From an uncultured Atopobiaceae bacterium (lineage in GTDB: Bacteria; Actinomycetota; Coriobacteriia; Coriobacteriales; Atopobiaceae), in assembly GCA_947625405.1 (NCBI GenBank), contig CANQOF010000001.1, positions 62,001 through 126,000 of the forward strand: a DNA stretch of 64,000 bases, read 5' to 3'. Below the pieces are notes generated by a model. That model did not search any database, was not told where the DNA came from, and saw only the letters and a program-made list of their open reading frames with translations. Position numbers and translations under genes: made by a program. Of the stretch, positions 24,656-33,616 are shown piece after piece; within the stretch, counting starts at the first letter, position 1; every line of letters starts with the position of its first letter.

Positions 24656-24904
24656 CTAGCCGATCGAGCCCTGCGGGAACGTGAGCATGAGGATGAAGAG
24701 CGTCACGCCGAAGACGCAGCACGCGATGATCGTCATGCGGTCGAGGTTCTTCTCGACGACGCCCGAGGCAGCCGTGTTGTACATGGACTGCGCGAGCATG
24801 TCGGAGAGGCCCGTGCCCTTGCCGGAGTGCATGAGCACGAGGACGATCGACGCGAGGGCCGAGATGGCCCAGATGATGATGAGCAGGATGTTGTACCAAG
24901 TCAC
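24656..24904 (-). CDS. secG: Preprotein translocase subunit SecG
   Basis: 82 residues; GTG start at 24904 with GGAG eight bases upstream. Two membrane spans (about 4-24 and 58-78) flank the conserved SecG cytoplasmic loop LMHSGKGTGLSDM. SecG assists SecYE in protein export. Its position after gap-pgk-tpiA is a common arrangement in Gram-positive bacteria. Here 247 bases with palindromic repeats separate it from tpiA, so it may have its own promoter. Confidence 0.95.
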   Translation of the reverse strand: MTWYNILLIIIWAISALASIVLVLMHSGKGTGLSDMLAQSMYNTAASGVVEKNLDRMTIIACCVFGVTLFILMLTFPQGSIG

Positions 24905-24961
24905 GAAAGGGCTCCTAACCAGGTTGCAAGCAAGAACGACCTGTCAGGTTAGCATATGCAG

Positions 24962-25030
24962 CCATGCCGTATGGGCCACTCTTTCTTCCTTCGCAAAGCG
25001 AAGTCAAAAAGAGTGGCCCATACGGCATGG
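24962..25030. repeat. Long perfect palindrome (hairpin element A)
   Basis: A perfect 23-bp inverted repeat (24962-24984 with 25008-25030; arms begin CCATGCCGTATGGGCCACTC) encloses a second small hairpin CTTCGC-aaa-GCGAAG. The same apical hairpin with flanking TTTCT and TCA is found in the neighbouring element B at 25079-25141, while the outer halves of the stems differ completely. It lies between tpiA and secG. Confidence 0.9.
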
Positions 25031-25040
25031 AAACAAAACC

Positions 25041-25065
25041 GCACCCCGCGCGCTGCGCGGGGTGC
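25041..25065 (-). terminator. Probable tpiA terminator
   Basis: An 11-bp GC stem GCACCCCGCGC/GCGCGGGGTGC with a three-base loop lies between the two larger palindromes. On the minus strand it is followed by GGTTTTGTTT, so it can end the gap-pgk-tpiA transcript. Confidence 0.65.
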
Positions 25066-25078
25066 ACTGAATTTCCGA

Positions 25079-25141
25079 GGGCACAAAGAACCTTCTTTCT
25101 GCCTTCGCGCAGCGAAGTCAGAAAGAAGGTCCCTTGTGCCC
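25079..25141. repeat. Long palindrome (hairpin element B), paired with element A
   Basis: A 23-bp inverted repeat (25079-25101 with 25119-25141) encloses CTTCGC-gca-GCGAAG. Two positions are not perfect complements in DNA, but in a minus-strand RNA both become G-U wobble pairs, leaving a fully paired stem; on the plus strand they would be A-C mismatches. It ends 11 bases from the tpiA stop. Confidence 0.9.
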
Positions 25142-25151
25142 GAGGTCATAC

Positions 25152-25916
25152 CTAACTGCTCTTGCGAACCATGCTTGCAAAGTCGGCCGCCACGAGCGAG
25201 GCGCCGCCCACGAGCGCGCCGTCCACGTCGTCGCAGGCCACGAAACCGGCGATGTTGCCGGGCTTGGCGCTGCCGCCGTAGAGGACGCGGATCTCGTCGG
25301 CGAGGTCGCCGAACATCTCGCGGAGCGTGTCGCGAATGGCCTTGCACACCTCTTCGGCGTCGTCGGCCGTCGCGGTCTCGCCGGTGCCGATGGCCCAGAT
25401 GGGCTCGTAGGCGATCACGAGCTGGTCGCCGCGCTCGAGCGGAAGGCCGGCGCAGTCGGCCTTGATCTGCGAGACGACGTGCTCGACGTGCTTGCCGGCC
25501 TTGCGGACCTCGAGCGATTCGCCGCAGCAGAGGATCGGGGTGATGTTGCCCTCGACGAGGACCTTCGCCTTGCGGTTCACGTCCTCGTCGCTCTCCTTGA
25601 AGTAGTCGCGACGCTCGGAGTGGCCGATGATGCAATAGGTACAGCCCACGGAGTCGAGCATGTCGCGGCTCGTCTCGCCGGTGTAGGCGCCGGAGGCCTC
25701 CCAGTAGACGTTCTGGGCACCGAGGCCGAAGGGAGCCTTGTCGAACTCGATGACGCCCGCGACACCCTTGAGGTCCACGAACGGCGGGCACACGACGACT
25801 TCCACGCCGTTCGTACCGTCGGCGAGCTCTTGGGAGAGCTGCTGGGCGAGCTCAACGCCCTCGCCGTAGTTCTTGTTCATCTTCCAGTTTCCGGCAATGA
25901 GGATGGTCCTAGGCAT
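25152..25916 (-). CDS. tpiA: Triosephosphate isomerase
   Basis: 254 residues from the ATG at 25916, overlapping the end of pgk by eight bases. It interconverts dihydroxyacetone phosphate and glyceraldehyde 3-phosphate. The catalytic Lys12 sits in GNWKMNK, the catalytic His in IGHSERR, and the catalytic Glu in [11 protein letters not shown]; the phosphate-gripping loop ends [11 protein letters not shown]. The longer upstream frame overlaps pgk and is rejected. Confidence 0.98.
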   Translation of the reverse strand: MPRTILIAGNWKMNKNYGEGVELAQQLSQELADGTNGVEVVVCPPFVDLKGVAGVIEFDKAPFGLGAQNVYWEASGAYTGETSRDMLDSVGCTYCIIGHSERRDYFKESDEDVNRKAKVLVEGNITPILCCGESLEVRKAGKHVEHVVSQIKADCAGLPLERGDQLVIAYEPIWAIGTGETATADDAEEVCKAIRDTLREMFGDLADEIRVLYGGSAKPGNIAGFVACDDVDGALVGGASLVAADFASMVRKSS

Positions 25917-27105
25917 CGAGCAACGCCTCCACTCCAGGCAGGTCCTTGCCCTCGACGAGCTCCATCGAGGCACCGCCGCCAGTCGAAATGAACGTCATCT
26001 TGTCGGCCAGGCCGAACTTGTTGATGGCCGCCACGCTGTCGCCGCCGCCGATCACGCTCTTGCAATGATCGTTGGCCGCGATGGCCTCGGCCACGGCCTT
26101 CGTGCCGTGCTCGAAGCTCGGCATCTCGAAGACGCCCATGGGGCCGTTCCAGAAGACGGTGTTGGCCTTGGCGATGGCGTCGCCGAAGAGCTTCTCGGTG
26201 GCCGGCCCGATGTCGAGGCCCTGCCAGTCGGCCGGGATCTCGTCGGAGGCCACGACCTTGGTGTTCGCATCGTTGTCGAAGGCGTCCGCCACGACGGTGT
26301 CGATGGGGAGCAGGAGGTCGACGCCGTTCTGCTCGGCCTTCTTCATCATGTCCTTCGCGCGGTCGATCCAGTCCTCCTGCAGCAGGCTCTTGCCCACCTC
26401 GTAGCCCTTGGCCGCGAGGAAGGTGTAGGCCATTCCGCCGCCGATGATGAGGGTGTCGGCGGAATCAAGGAGGTGATCGATGACGCCGATCTTGTCGGAG
26501 ACCTTCGATCCGCCGAGGATAGCCACGAACGGGCGATCAGGATCGCCGAAAAGCCCGGTGAGGGTATCCACCTCGTTTTCCAGCAGGAATCCGGCGACGG
26601 CGGGCAGGTACGCGGCCGGGCCCACCACGGAGCCCTGCGCGCGGTGCGCGGTGCCGAAGGCGTCGAGCACGAAGATGTCGCCGAGGGACGCGAGGGTCTT
26701 CGCGATCTCGGGGTCGTTCTTCTTCTCGGCCTTCACGAAGCGCACGTTCTCGAGCACGAGCACCTGGCCCGGCTTGAGGGCGTCGGCCGCGGCCTTCGCC
26801 TCGTCGCCGTAGGTGTCCGGCACGAACGTGACGTCGAGGCCGGTGAGCTCGCGGAGCTTATCGGCCGCGGGCTTCAGGGAGAGTTTCGGCTCGGGGCCGT
26901 CGCCCTTGGGGCGGCCAAGGTGGCTCATGAGGATGACCTTGGCGTTATGGTCGACGAGGTACTTGATCGTGGGGATCGCGGCCTTGATGCGCGTGTCGTC
27001 GGTCACGTTGCCGTTCTCGTCCAGCGGCACGTTGAAGTCGACGCGCATGAGGACGCGCTTGCCGTCCACATCAATGTCGCGGACGGTCTTCTTGGTGAAT
27101 GCCAT
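25909..27105 (-). CDS. pgk: Phosphoglycerate kinase
   Basis: 398 residues, usual length. It transfers phosphate from 1,3-bisphosphoglycerate to ADP. Substrate-binding signatures are present: [20 protein letters not shown] at residues 21-40, SHLGRPKG, and [17 protein letters not shown]; the ATP-binding C-terminal half has [10 protein letters not shown] and a [14 protein letters not shown] loop. It is the middle gene of the gap-pgk-tpiA operon. Confidence 0.98.
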   Translation of the reverse strand: MAFTKKTVRDIDVDGKRVLMRVDFNVPLDENGNVTDDTRIKAAIPTIKYLVDHNAKVILMSHLGRPKGDGPEPKLSLKPAADKLRELTGLDVTFVPDTYGDEAKAAADALKPGQVLVLENVRFVKAEKKNDPEIAKTLASLGDIFVLDAFGTAHRAQGSVVGPAAYLPAVAGFLLENEVDTLTGLFGDPDRPFVAILGGSKVSDKIGVIDHLLDSADTLIIGGGMAYTFLAAKGYEVGKSLLQEDWIDRAKDMMKKAEQNGVDLLLPIDTVVADAFDNDANTKVVASDEIPADWQGLDIGPATEKLFGDAIAKANTVFWNGPMGVFEMPSFEHGTKAVAEAIAANDHCKSVIGGGDSVAAINKFGLADKMTFISTGGGASMELVEGKDLPGVEALLDA

Positions 27106-27134
27106 CGACGTTCCTTCCTTGGATCGCTGCCGAA

Positions 27135-27195
27135 AAAGGACGCGAACGAAGCCTCGCCTCGCTCGCGTCCTTTGAGCCCGCGCGTGTAAGCGGGC
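27135..27195 (-). promoter_or_regulatory. Two hairpins in the gap-pgk spacer
   Basis: AAAGGACGCGA pairs with TCGCGTCCTTT (27135-27173), and GCCCGC with GCGGGC (27176-27195), directly upstream of the pgk leader and after the gap stop. They probably tune relative gap and pgk expression by processing or partial termination. The first is terminator-like with a short T-rich end (CCTTTTTCGG on the minus strand). Confidence 0.5.
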
Positions 27196-27219
27196 AGTGT
27201 GCCCTTAGCGCGAGAAGGC

Positions 27220-28248
27220 CTACACGAACTTCTCGAAGTACTTGATGGTGCGGACCATCTGGGAGCTGTAGGAGTTCTCGTTGTCGTACCAGGAGACGAC
27301 CTGGACGAGGTACTCGTCGTTGCCGAGGTCGCAGACCATGGTCTGGGTGGCGTCGAAGAGGGAGCCGTAGGTCATGCCCACGACGTCGGAGGAGACGATC
27401 GGATCGGTGTTGTAGCCGAAGGTCTCGGGGTCGGAGGCGGCCTTCATGGCGGCGTTGATGGAGTCGACGGTGACGGGCTGGCCGTCCTTGGACTTCACGA
27501 CACAGTAGAGCAGGGTGGTGGAGCCGTCGGCCACGGGCACGCGCTGGGCAGAGCCGATGAGCTTGCCGTTGAGCTCGGGGATGACGAGGCCGATGGCCTT
27601 CGCGGCGCCGGTGGAGTTCGGCACGATGTTGATGGCGGCGGCGCGAGCGCGACGCATGTCGCCCTTGCGATGCGGACCGTCGAGGATCATCTGGTCGCCG
27701 GTGTAGGCGTGGATGGTGCTCATGATGCCGGCCTTGATCTCAACGTAGTCGTTGAGGGCCTTGGCCATGGGAGCGAGGCAGTTGGTGGTGCAGGAGGCCG
27801 CCGAGACGATGTTGTCGTCGGCCGTGAGGGTCTCGTGGTTCACGTTGTAGACGACGGTCGGGAGGTCGTTGCCCGCGGGAGCGGAGATGACGACCTTCTT
27901 GGCGCCGGCGTCGATGTGGGCCTGGGCCTTGGCCTTGGAGGTGTAGAAGCCCGTGCACTCGAGCACGACGTCGATGTTGAGCTCGCTCCAAGGAAGGTTC
28001 TTGGCGTCCGGCTCCTTGTAGATGGTGATCTTCTTGCCGTCGACGGTGATGGAATCCTCGTCGGAGGTCACCTCGTGAGTGCGAGCGTAGTTGCCCTGCA
28101 TCGAGTCGTACTTGAGAAGGTTAGCGAGCATCGCGGGGTCGGTGAGGTCGTTGATGGCGACGATCTCGGTGCCCTCGTGCTCGAACATCTGGCGGAAGAC
28201 AAGACGCCCGATGCGGCCGAAGCCGTTGATGCCAACGCGAACTGCCAT
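27220..28248 (-). CDS. gap: Type I glyceraldehyde-3-phosphate dehydrogenase
   Basis: 342 residues from the ATG at 28248 (GGAG upstream). NAD-binding motif [10 protein letters not shown] at residues 6-15, catalytic cysteine in [13 protein letters not shown], and substrate-site HAYTGDQ and [11 protein letters not shown] segments. The C-terminal [14 protein letters not shown] is intact. The conserved Asp after the Rossmann strand (VAINDLTDP) fits NAD use in glycolysis. A far longer upstream frame in the same register crosses the divergent rapZ gene and is not used. Confidence 0.97.
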   Translation of the reverse strand: MAVRVGINGFGRIGRLVFRQMFEHEGTEIVAINDLTDPAMLANLLKYDSMQGNYARTHEVTSDEDSITVDGKKITIYKEPDAKNLPWSELNIDVVLECTGFYTSKAKAQAHIDAGAKKVVISAPAGNDLPTVVYNVNHETLTADDNIVSAASCTTNCLAPMAKALNDYVEIKAGIMSTIHAYTGDQMILDGPHRKGDMRRARAAAINIVPNSTGAAKAIGLVIPELNGKLIGSAQRVPVADGSTTLLYCVVKSKDGQPVTVDSINAAMKAASDPETFGYNTDPIVSSDVVGMTYGSLFDATQTMVCDLGNDEYLVQVVSWYDNENSYSSQMVRTIKYFEKFV

Positions 28249-28443
28249 GTGCTGCTCTCCTTTCAGCGACCCCGCCGGCGAGCCCCTTTGGCTGGCCCGG
28301 TCGGGCCCTAAAACATTCGACAGCCCCATAGTAGCGCGAGGAGGACGGCCGGCACGGCCTGAATTGGAGAGTGTTTCGAGCTCATTTTTCCGTTGAAGCG
28401 ATCCTTTAGACTTTGCGTAGCGGGCGATGCGAAGGGGCTTGCC

Positions 28444-29430
28444 ATGGAAGAGCGGGTAAACGCGCAGCACGAGAGCCTTGCCGTGGCCGACGTGGTGGTG
28501 ATCACCGGCATGAGCGGAGCCGGGCGCACGCACGCCATGCACGTGTTCGAGGATCTCGGCTACTACGTGATCGACAACCTTCCCCCGAGCCTGCTCTTGA
28601 GCCTCGCGGAGATCGTGGGACTCCAGAGCGGCGTGGGACGCCATCTCGCCTGCGTGTGCGATCTCAGGAGCCAGGGGCTCTTCGACCAGCTCCTCGAGGA
28701 GGTGGGCAAGCTCGAGGAACACGAGATCTCCTGCTCGGTGCTCTTCCTCGACGCCTCCGACGAGGTGCTTCGCCGCCGCTACGCGCTCTCAAGGCGCCGC
28801 CACCCCATCGCGCAGGGCGGCGAATCGAACCTCCACGCCATCCGCCGCGAACGCGCCCAGCTCGAGGGCGTGCGTGCGGCCGCCGACGTGGTGATTGACA
28901 CCACCGAGCTTCGGTCCGCCGAGCTCACGCGCGCGATCGAGCGGCTCTACTCCGAGCTCTCGGCACAGCAGATGATGGAGGTGCACGTCTTCAGCTTCGG
29001 ATTCAAATACGGGATGCCGCCCGAGGCGGACCTCCTCATCGACGTGCGCTTCCTGCCCAACCCGTTCTGGGATCCCACCATGCGCGCGCTCTCCGGAAAG
29101 GACGCGAAGGTGCGCGACTTCGTGCTCGAGCACGAACAAACGAAGGCCTTCCTCGATGCCTGGGAGCACCTTCTCGACACGGTGCTTCCCGGCTACGTGG
29201 CCGAGGGAAAGTCCTACCTCTCCATCGGCGTGGGGTGCTCGGGCGGCCAGCATCGCTCGGTGGTGCTCGCCGATGCCACCGCGGCGCACCTGAAGGCGAA
29301 TGGCTATAGCGTGAGCGTCTCCCATAGGGATCTCCCGAGGGCGAAGCTCGATCCGTTGATCGTCGCGGAGGATGGCGCGCCCGCCGAACGCGAGGCCGCC
29401 TCCCCCGCCCAGAGCGCCCCGGAGGCCTGA
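28444..29430 (+). CDS. rapZ: RapZ/YvcJ-family nucleotide-binding protein
   Basis: 328 residues from the ATG at 28444 (GAAGGGG upstream; an in-frame ATG at 28393 has no such site). The protein has the family P-loop position [12 protein letters not shown], the conserved DNLPPSLL motif, the basic SRRRHPIA segment, and a C-terminal domain with [25 protein letters not shown] and [14 protein letters not shown]. In this copy the P-loop lysine is replaced by arginine. In Gram-positive bacteria the protein is tied to sugar-nucleotide or wall metabolism and cell division and sits next to whiA, as here (one-base overlap). Confidence 0.95.
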   Translation: MEERVNAQHESLAVADVVVITGMSGAGRTHAMHVFEDLGYYVIDNLPPSLLLSLAEIVGLQSGVGRHLACVCDLRSQGLFDQLLEEVGKLEEHEISCSVLFLDASDEVLRRRYALSRRRHPIAQGGESNLHAIRRERAQLEGVRAAADVVIDTTELRSAELTRAIERLYSELSAQQMMEVHVFSFGFKYGMPPEADLLIDVRFLPNPFWDPTMRALSGKDAKVRDFVLEHEQTKAFLDAWEHLLDTVLPGYVAEGKSYLSIGVGCSGGQHRSVVLADATAAHLKANGYSVSVSHRDLPRAKLDPLIVAEDGAPAEREAASPAQSAPEA

Positions 29431-30371
29431 TGTCCTTCACGGCCGAGGTGAAGGAGGACTTGGCGCGCATCGACGAGACCGCGCGACCCTGCGCGGTGGC
29501 CGAGCTCTCCGCGCTCACGAAGGTGGCGGGCAACCTCTCCTTCCAGAGCAATGGCTCCTACTCGCTCGTGTTCGTCACGGAGACGCCCGCGGCCGCGAGG
29601 GTGTTCCTGCGCCTCGCGCACACCGTCTTCAACCTCCGCACGACGCTCTCCATGCATGACTCGAACTTCCATCGCTCGCGGAATCGCTCGAGGCGGACCT
29701 ACGTCGTGTCGCTTGCGGAGCAGCCTGGCTTGGACGAGGCGCTCGAGGAGATGGGCATCGTGAGCCTCGGACAGGGCGTGACGCTCGGAGTGCCCTGGGC
29801 GCGGGTGAGAAGCCAGGCCGAGCGCGCGGCGTACCTCCGCGGCGCCTTCATGGGCGCGGGGTTCGTGGCGGATCCTCGCGGCGACTTCTCGCTCGAGTTC
29901 GTGTGCGAGGGCGAACCCCTCGCGCTCGGCATCCAGGCGATCCTCGACAGCGTGGGCGTGCGCTCCTCGATCAACCGTCGTCGCCAGGCCTTCGTGGTCT
30001 ACGCAAAATCCTTCGACGACGTGGCGACGCTCCTCTCCTACATGGGCGCGTCCTCGAAGACCATGCTCCTCGAGCGCGTGCGCGTGGTGCGCTCGCTCAA
30101 AAACGACGTGAATCGCGTGGTGAACGCCGAGCTCGCGAACCAGCGACGCGCCCTCTCCGCGGCACAGGACCAGGTGGCGCTCGTGGCGCGCGCGAAGGAG
30201 GAGATCGGCTACGACGCCATGCCCGCGGCGCTCTCCGAGTTCTGTCGCCTTCGCGAACGCTATCCCGACCTTTCGCTCGCCGACCTCGGTCAAAGGGCCG
30301 ATCCCCCTCTCTCGAAATCGGCCATCTACCACCGACTCTTGAGGGTCAGGGAGCTGCTCGGGCAGTCTTAG
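29430..30371 (+). CDS. whiA: DNA-binding protein WhiA
   Basis: 313 residues; ATG overlaps the rapZ stop by one base. The N-terminal LAGLIDADG-like domain (SFTAEVKEDLARI, then AAYLRGAFMGAGFVADPRGD) is followed by a helix-turn-helix at the C-terminus (LADLGQRADPPLSKSAIYHRLLRV). WhiA controls division or sporulation genes in actinobacteria and is a general Gram-positive protein. It converges on uvrC, overlapping its end by four bases. Confidence 0.96.
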   Translation: MSFTAEVKEDLARIDETARPCAVAELSALTKVAGNLSFQSNGSYSLVFVTETPAAARVFLRLAHTVFNLRTTLSMHDSNFHRSRNRSRRTYVVSLAEQPGLDEALEEMGIVSLGQGVTLGVPWARVRSQAERAAYLRGAFMGAGFVADPRGDFSLEFVCEGEPLALGIQAILDSVGVRSSINRRRQAFVVYAKSFDDVATLLSYMGASSKTMLLERVRVVRSLKNDVNRVVNAELANQRRALSAAQDQVALVARAKEEIGYDAMPAALSEFCRLRERYPDLSLADLGQRADPPLSKSAIYHRLLRVRELLGQS

Positions 30372-32287
30372 GCGGACATCTCCCGCTCCCAGGCGCGAAG
30401 GGTCTCGAAGACCTCGCGGGCGACGGTCGGGGGGATGCCGGGGACGGCGGCGATTTCCTCCTCCGAGGCGGCGCGCAGCTTCGCCATCGACGGGAAGGCG
30501 CGGCGGAGCGCCTTCTTGCGCTTGGGGCCCACCCCCTCGATCTCGTCCAAGATCGAGACGGTCATCGCCTTGTCGCGGAGCTCGCGGTGGAAGGTGATGG
30601 CGAAGCGGTGCGCCTCGTCGCGCAGGCGCTTCACGAGGTAGAGCGAGGCGGAGCCGTTCGGAAGCACGACCGGCATGTCGTCCCAGGGCACGATGAGCTC
30701 CTCGTCGGCCTTCGCGAGCCCGCAGACGGGCACGTCGAGCTCGAGGTCCGCGAGTTGGTTAAGCGCGGCGGTGAGCTGGGGCTTTCCGCCGTCGAGCACG
30801 AGGAGGTCGGGGCGCTTGCCGAAGCGTTCGTCGGCCATCCTCTCGGGCGAGTAGCGCCTCGAGAGCGCCTCGCTCATGGAGAGGAAGTCGTTCGCCTCCG
30901 AAAGCGGGGTGCGGATCTTGAAGCGCCGGTACTGCGATTTATCCGGCTTGCCGTTCGTGAAGACGACCATCGAGGCCACGGTGTGCTTGCCGTGGATCGT
31001 GGAGATATCGAAGCATTCCATGCGAAGCGGCGGCCCCGGGAGGGCGAGCGCGCTCTCGAGCTCGAGGAGCGCTTGGTTCGTGCGCGTGTCCTCGTAGCCC
31101 GTCTTCACCTCATGGCGCACGAGGTAGTGGCGCGCGTTTTGCGTGGCGGTGTCGAGGAGCTTCTTGCGGGCGCCGCGTTTGGGCACGTGAAGCGCGACCT
31201 TGCTCCCCCGCTTTTCCGAGAGCCACCGCTCGAGCGCCTCGGAATCGCCCGGGAGCCACGGCACCTCCACCGCGCGAGGCACGTCGTTCGTCTGGCGGTA
31301 GTAGCGCTTGAGAAAGCCGCTCGCAAGCTCGTCTTCCTCGATGTCGAGGCCTTTGTTCAGCACGAACTCCACCGAGCGCGAAACGCGGCCCTCGCGCATG
31401 GCGAGCACGCACACGCCGCAGATGGTCTCCTCGCGAAAGATCCCCACCACGTCGGCGTCCACGTTGGCCTCGAGGATCACCTGCTGGCGGTCCTCGAGGC
31501 CCTGGACCGCGTCGAGCCGGCGCTTGTAGCGCGCCGCGCGCTCGAAATCGAGCGTGTCCGCCGCGTCGGCGATCTCGTCCTTGAGCGCGCTGACGAGCTT
31601 CGCGCGCTGACCCTTGAGGAGCCCCTCCACCACGGTCACGTTCTCGGCGTAGGCCTCCGGGCTGATCTCCCCCGCGCAGGGGCCCGGCCCGCGCCCCACG
31701 TGGAAGTCGAAGCAGGGCCTACCCGTGGCCGCCATCGCAAGCTCCACCACATCCTCGTCCTCGGGATGCGCGTCGAGGCGCCGCTTCAGGCGCTTCCACT
31801 CCGCGCACGTGGCCACGCAAAGCGGGCAGACCTTGCGCACCACGTCGATGGCCGCGCGCGCACTCCGCGCATCGGTGTAGGGCCCGAAGTAGCGGGTCTT
31901 GTGCTTATGCCGCTCGCGCGTGTACTTGATGGCGGGAAAGACGTCGCCTTCCGTGATGGCGATGAAGGGGTAGGACTTGTCATCGGTGTAGGAGACGTTG
32001 TAGCGCGGGTGGTACTTCTGGATGAGGTTCATCTCCAAGAGGAGCGCCTCGTGCTCGGAGGCCACGGTGAGGTAGTCGAAGCCCTCGACCTCGGCCATGA
32101 GGAGCGGGATCTTCGCACGCTCGTCCTCGAGATTCACGTACTGGCGCATGCGGGCGCGTAGGTTCTTCGCCTTGCCCACGTAGAGGATCTCGCCGTCGGC
32201 GCCTTTCCAGAGGTAGCAGCCGGGCTCGGTGGGCACGCGCATGACCTGGTCCTTGAGCTCGGCGAGCTTTTGCAGCCCCTCGGCCAT
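30368..32287 (-). CDS. uvrC: Excinuclease ABC subunit C
   Basis: 639 residues from the ATG at 32287; a longer frame upstream is antisense-like and unrelated. The N-terminal GIY-YIG nuclease (GCYLWKGADGEILYVGKAKN, residues about 21-40) makes the 3' cut, a UvrB-binding helix pair lies near residue 210, the C-terminal RNase H-like nuclease holds LLVLDGGKPQL, and paired helix-hairpin-helix motifs (IEGVGPKRKKALRRAFPS; VPGIPPTVAREVFE) end the protein. Four cysteines in the first 180 residues (CPLCVATC and a downstream PCFDFHVGRGPGPCAG) are typical of UvrC. It acts with UvrA and UvrB in nucleotide excision repair. Confidence 0.98.
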   Translation of the reverse strand: MAEGLQKLAELKDQVMRVPTEPGCYLWKGADGEILYVGKAKNLRARMRQYVNLEDERAKIPLLMAEVEGFDYLTVASEHEALLLEMNLIQKYHPRYNVSYTDDKSYPFIAITEGDVFPAIKYTRERHKHKTRYFGPYTDARSARAAIDVVRKVCPLCVATCAEWKRLKRRLDAHPEDEDVVELAMAATGRPCFDFHVGRGPGPCAGEISPEAYAENVTVVEGLLKGQRAKLVSALKDEIADAADTLDFERAARYKRRLDAVQGLEDRQQVILEANVDADVVGIFREETICGVCVLAMREGRVSRSVEFVLNKGLDIEEDELASGFLKRYYRQTNDVPRAVEVPWLPGDSEALERWLSEKRGSKVALHVPKRGARKKLLDTATQNARHYLVRHEVKTGYEDTRTNQALLELESALALPGPPLRMECFDISTIHGKHTVASMVVFTNGKPDKSQYRRFKIRTPLSEANDFLSMSEALSRRYSPERMADERFGKRPDLLVLDGGKPQLTAALNQLADLELDVPVCGLAKADEELIVPWDDMPVVLPNGSASLYLVKRLRDEAHRFAITFHRELRDKAMTVSILDEIEGVGPKRKKALRRAFPSMAKLRAASEEEIAAVPGIPPTVAREVFETLRAWEREMSA

Positions 32288-32310
32288 GGCGCACCTCCTC
32301 CCGCCTCGCC

Positions 32311-32327
32311 GCGCCCCTAGGGGGCGC
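32311..32327 (-). terminator. GC hairpin between the ATP-grasp gene and uvrC
   Basis: GCGCCCC/GGGGCGC with a three-base loop, 26 bases after the ATP-grasp stop and before uvrC. It lacks a T run, so termination may be incomplete. Confidence 0.4.
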
Positions 32328-32352
32328 GCCCCCTCGCTCCTTTGATTGAAGG

Positions 32353-33600
32353 TTAGCGCGGGTCGAACTCGTTGAACTTCTGCACTTGGCGGCGCTCGTA
32401 GGCCTCCACCCAGAGCTTGTGCTTCACGCTGTCCTTGCCATAGCGAAGCGGCGATGCCATGAGGTGGCGCGTATCCATCTCCATGGCCTCGGCGAGGAGG
32501 CGCTCGTCGCGAATGTGGTGCGTGAGGGTGGTCTTGGGCACGAGGGCGTAGCAGAAGGGGTCGTAAGCCTCCGCGTAGTCGAGCACCTCGCCGCACACCA
32601 CCGAGCGCACGAGCGGTTCCATGAAGTTCACGCCGCCTTGGCTCATGTAGAACGTGTTTCGTCCCGCACGGGCGTTGACCTCGAAGAACTTGTAGGTGCC
32701 ATCGCGCGAATCGAACTTGAGGTCGAAGTTCGCAAAGCCCGTGAAGCCCACCTCGGCGCAGATGCGCTTTGCACCCTCGATCGCCTCCCCCACGCGCTCG
32801 GAGAGGATGCACACGGGGTTGCCGAGCCTATCGGGAGAGTGGTCCTGCAGCGCCACGCGCCCGCCGGAGACGACCTTCGCCTCGCCGCCCGGCTCGCAGA
32901 AGAGCGTGAGCGAGCGGATCTCCTCGTCAAAGCCCGGCACGAAGTCTTGGATGACGATCGGATGGTCGTAGCCGCTCGCGTGTACGGCCGCCATGGCCTC
33001 TTCGAGCTCCTCGGGGCGCTCGATCTCGTAGATCTTCCTCTTGCCGGCGAAGTCCAGAAGATCCCAGCTCGGAGAATGCGATGGCTTCGCGATGAGCGGA
33101 TAGGGATAGGCGCCCGGGTCGAAGCCCGAGAGGTCCGCGGGGTCCACGAGCCAGGTCTTGGGATAGGGCACGCCGAGCTTTTCGCAGATCTCGTAGAAGC
33201 GCTGCTTCCGCGTGATGGCGTCGAAGACCTCGGGCTCGCAGTAGGGCACGTGCCAGAAAGCGCTGAGCTCGCGCTTGTGGTGCGAGAGGAATCGCGCCTG
33301 CCAGTCGGCGGAGCCCATGAGAAGGCCCACCTTGCCCGCGCCCTCGAGCTCCTCCCCCATCTTGAGGAGGTAGCCGAGCAGCGCCTCCTCCTTCGCCGCC
33401 TCGGCGAAGACGCGGTAGTCCACGAACTTGCTCGACGAGGTGATCTTCACGTCGATGTTCGAGATCACGCGAAGCGGCACGCCGTACGCGTCGTTCAGCG
33501 AGCGCGCGCAGCTGTAGGCGAGCACGTCGCCGCCAAGGATGGCGGGCACGAGGCGGCTCTTGAGATCGGAGAGCTCGAGCTTCGGCAGGGGCTTTGCCAT
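32353..33600 (-). CDS. ATP-grasp carboxylate-amine ligase (possible peptidoglycan cross-bridge ligase)
   Basis: 415 residues from the ATG at 33600 (AAAGGA upstream). The middle holds an ATP-grasp fold: ATP-binding lysine in YPLIAKPSHSPSWD, hinge IVIQDFVPGFDEEIRS, and metal-binding FANFDLKFDSRDGTYKFFEVNAR. The length and the Glu/Asn metal pair resemble D-aspartate ligases that add D-Asp to peptidoglycan side chains, but I cannot exclude another amino-acid ligase. The neighbours (FemX-like, NlpC/P60, DegT-like) favour a wall or amino-acid ligation role. It is the last gene of that run, 16 bases after the DegT-like gene. Confidence 0.75.
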   Translation of the reverse strand: MAKPLPKLELSDLKSRLVPAILGGDVLAYSCARSLNDAYGVPLRVISNIDVKITSSSKFVDYRVFAEAAKEEALLGYLLKMGEELEGAGKVGLLMGSADWQARFLSHHKRELSAFWHVPYCEPEVFDAITRKQRFYEICEKLGVPYPKTWLVDPADLSGFDPGAYPYPLIAKPSHSPSWDLLDFAGKRKIYEIERPEELEEAMAAVHASGYDHPIVIQDFVPGFDEEIRSLTLFCEPGGEAKVVSGGRVALQDHSPDRLGNPVCILSERVGEAIEGAKRICAEVGFTGFANFDLKFDSRDGTYKFFEVNARAGRNTFYMSQGGVNFMEPLVRSVVCGEVLDYAEAYDPFCYALVPKTTLTHHIRDERLLAEAMEMDTRHLMASPLRYGKDSVKHKLWVEAYERRQVQKFNEFDPR

Positions 33601-33616
33601 GCGCGTCCTTTCGGGG

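Noticed and set aside
24949-25791. 280-codon minus frame covering the palindromes
   Set aside because: It is an out-of-frame reading of tpiA continued through the two hairpin elements; no start site or domain.
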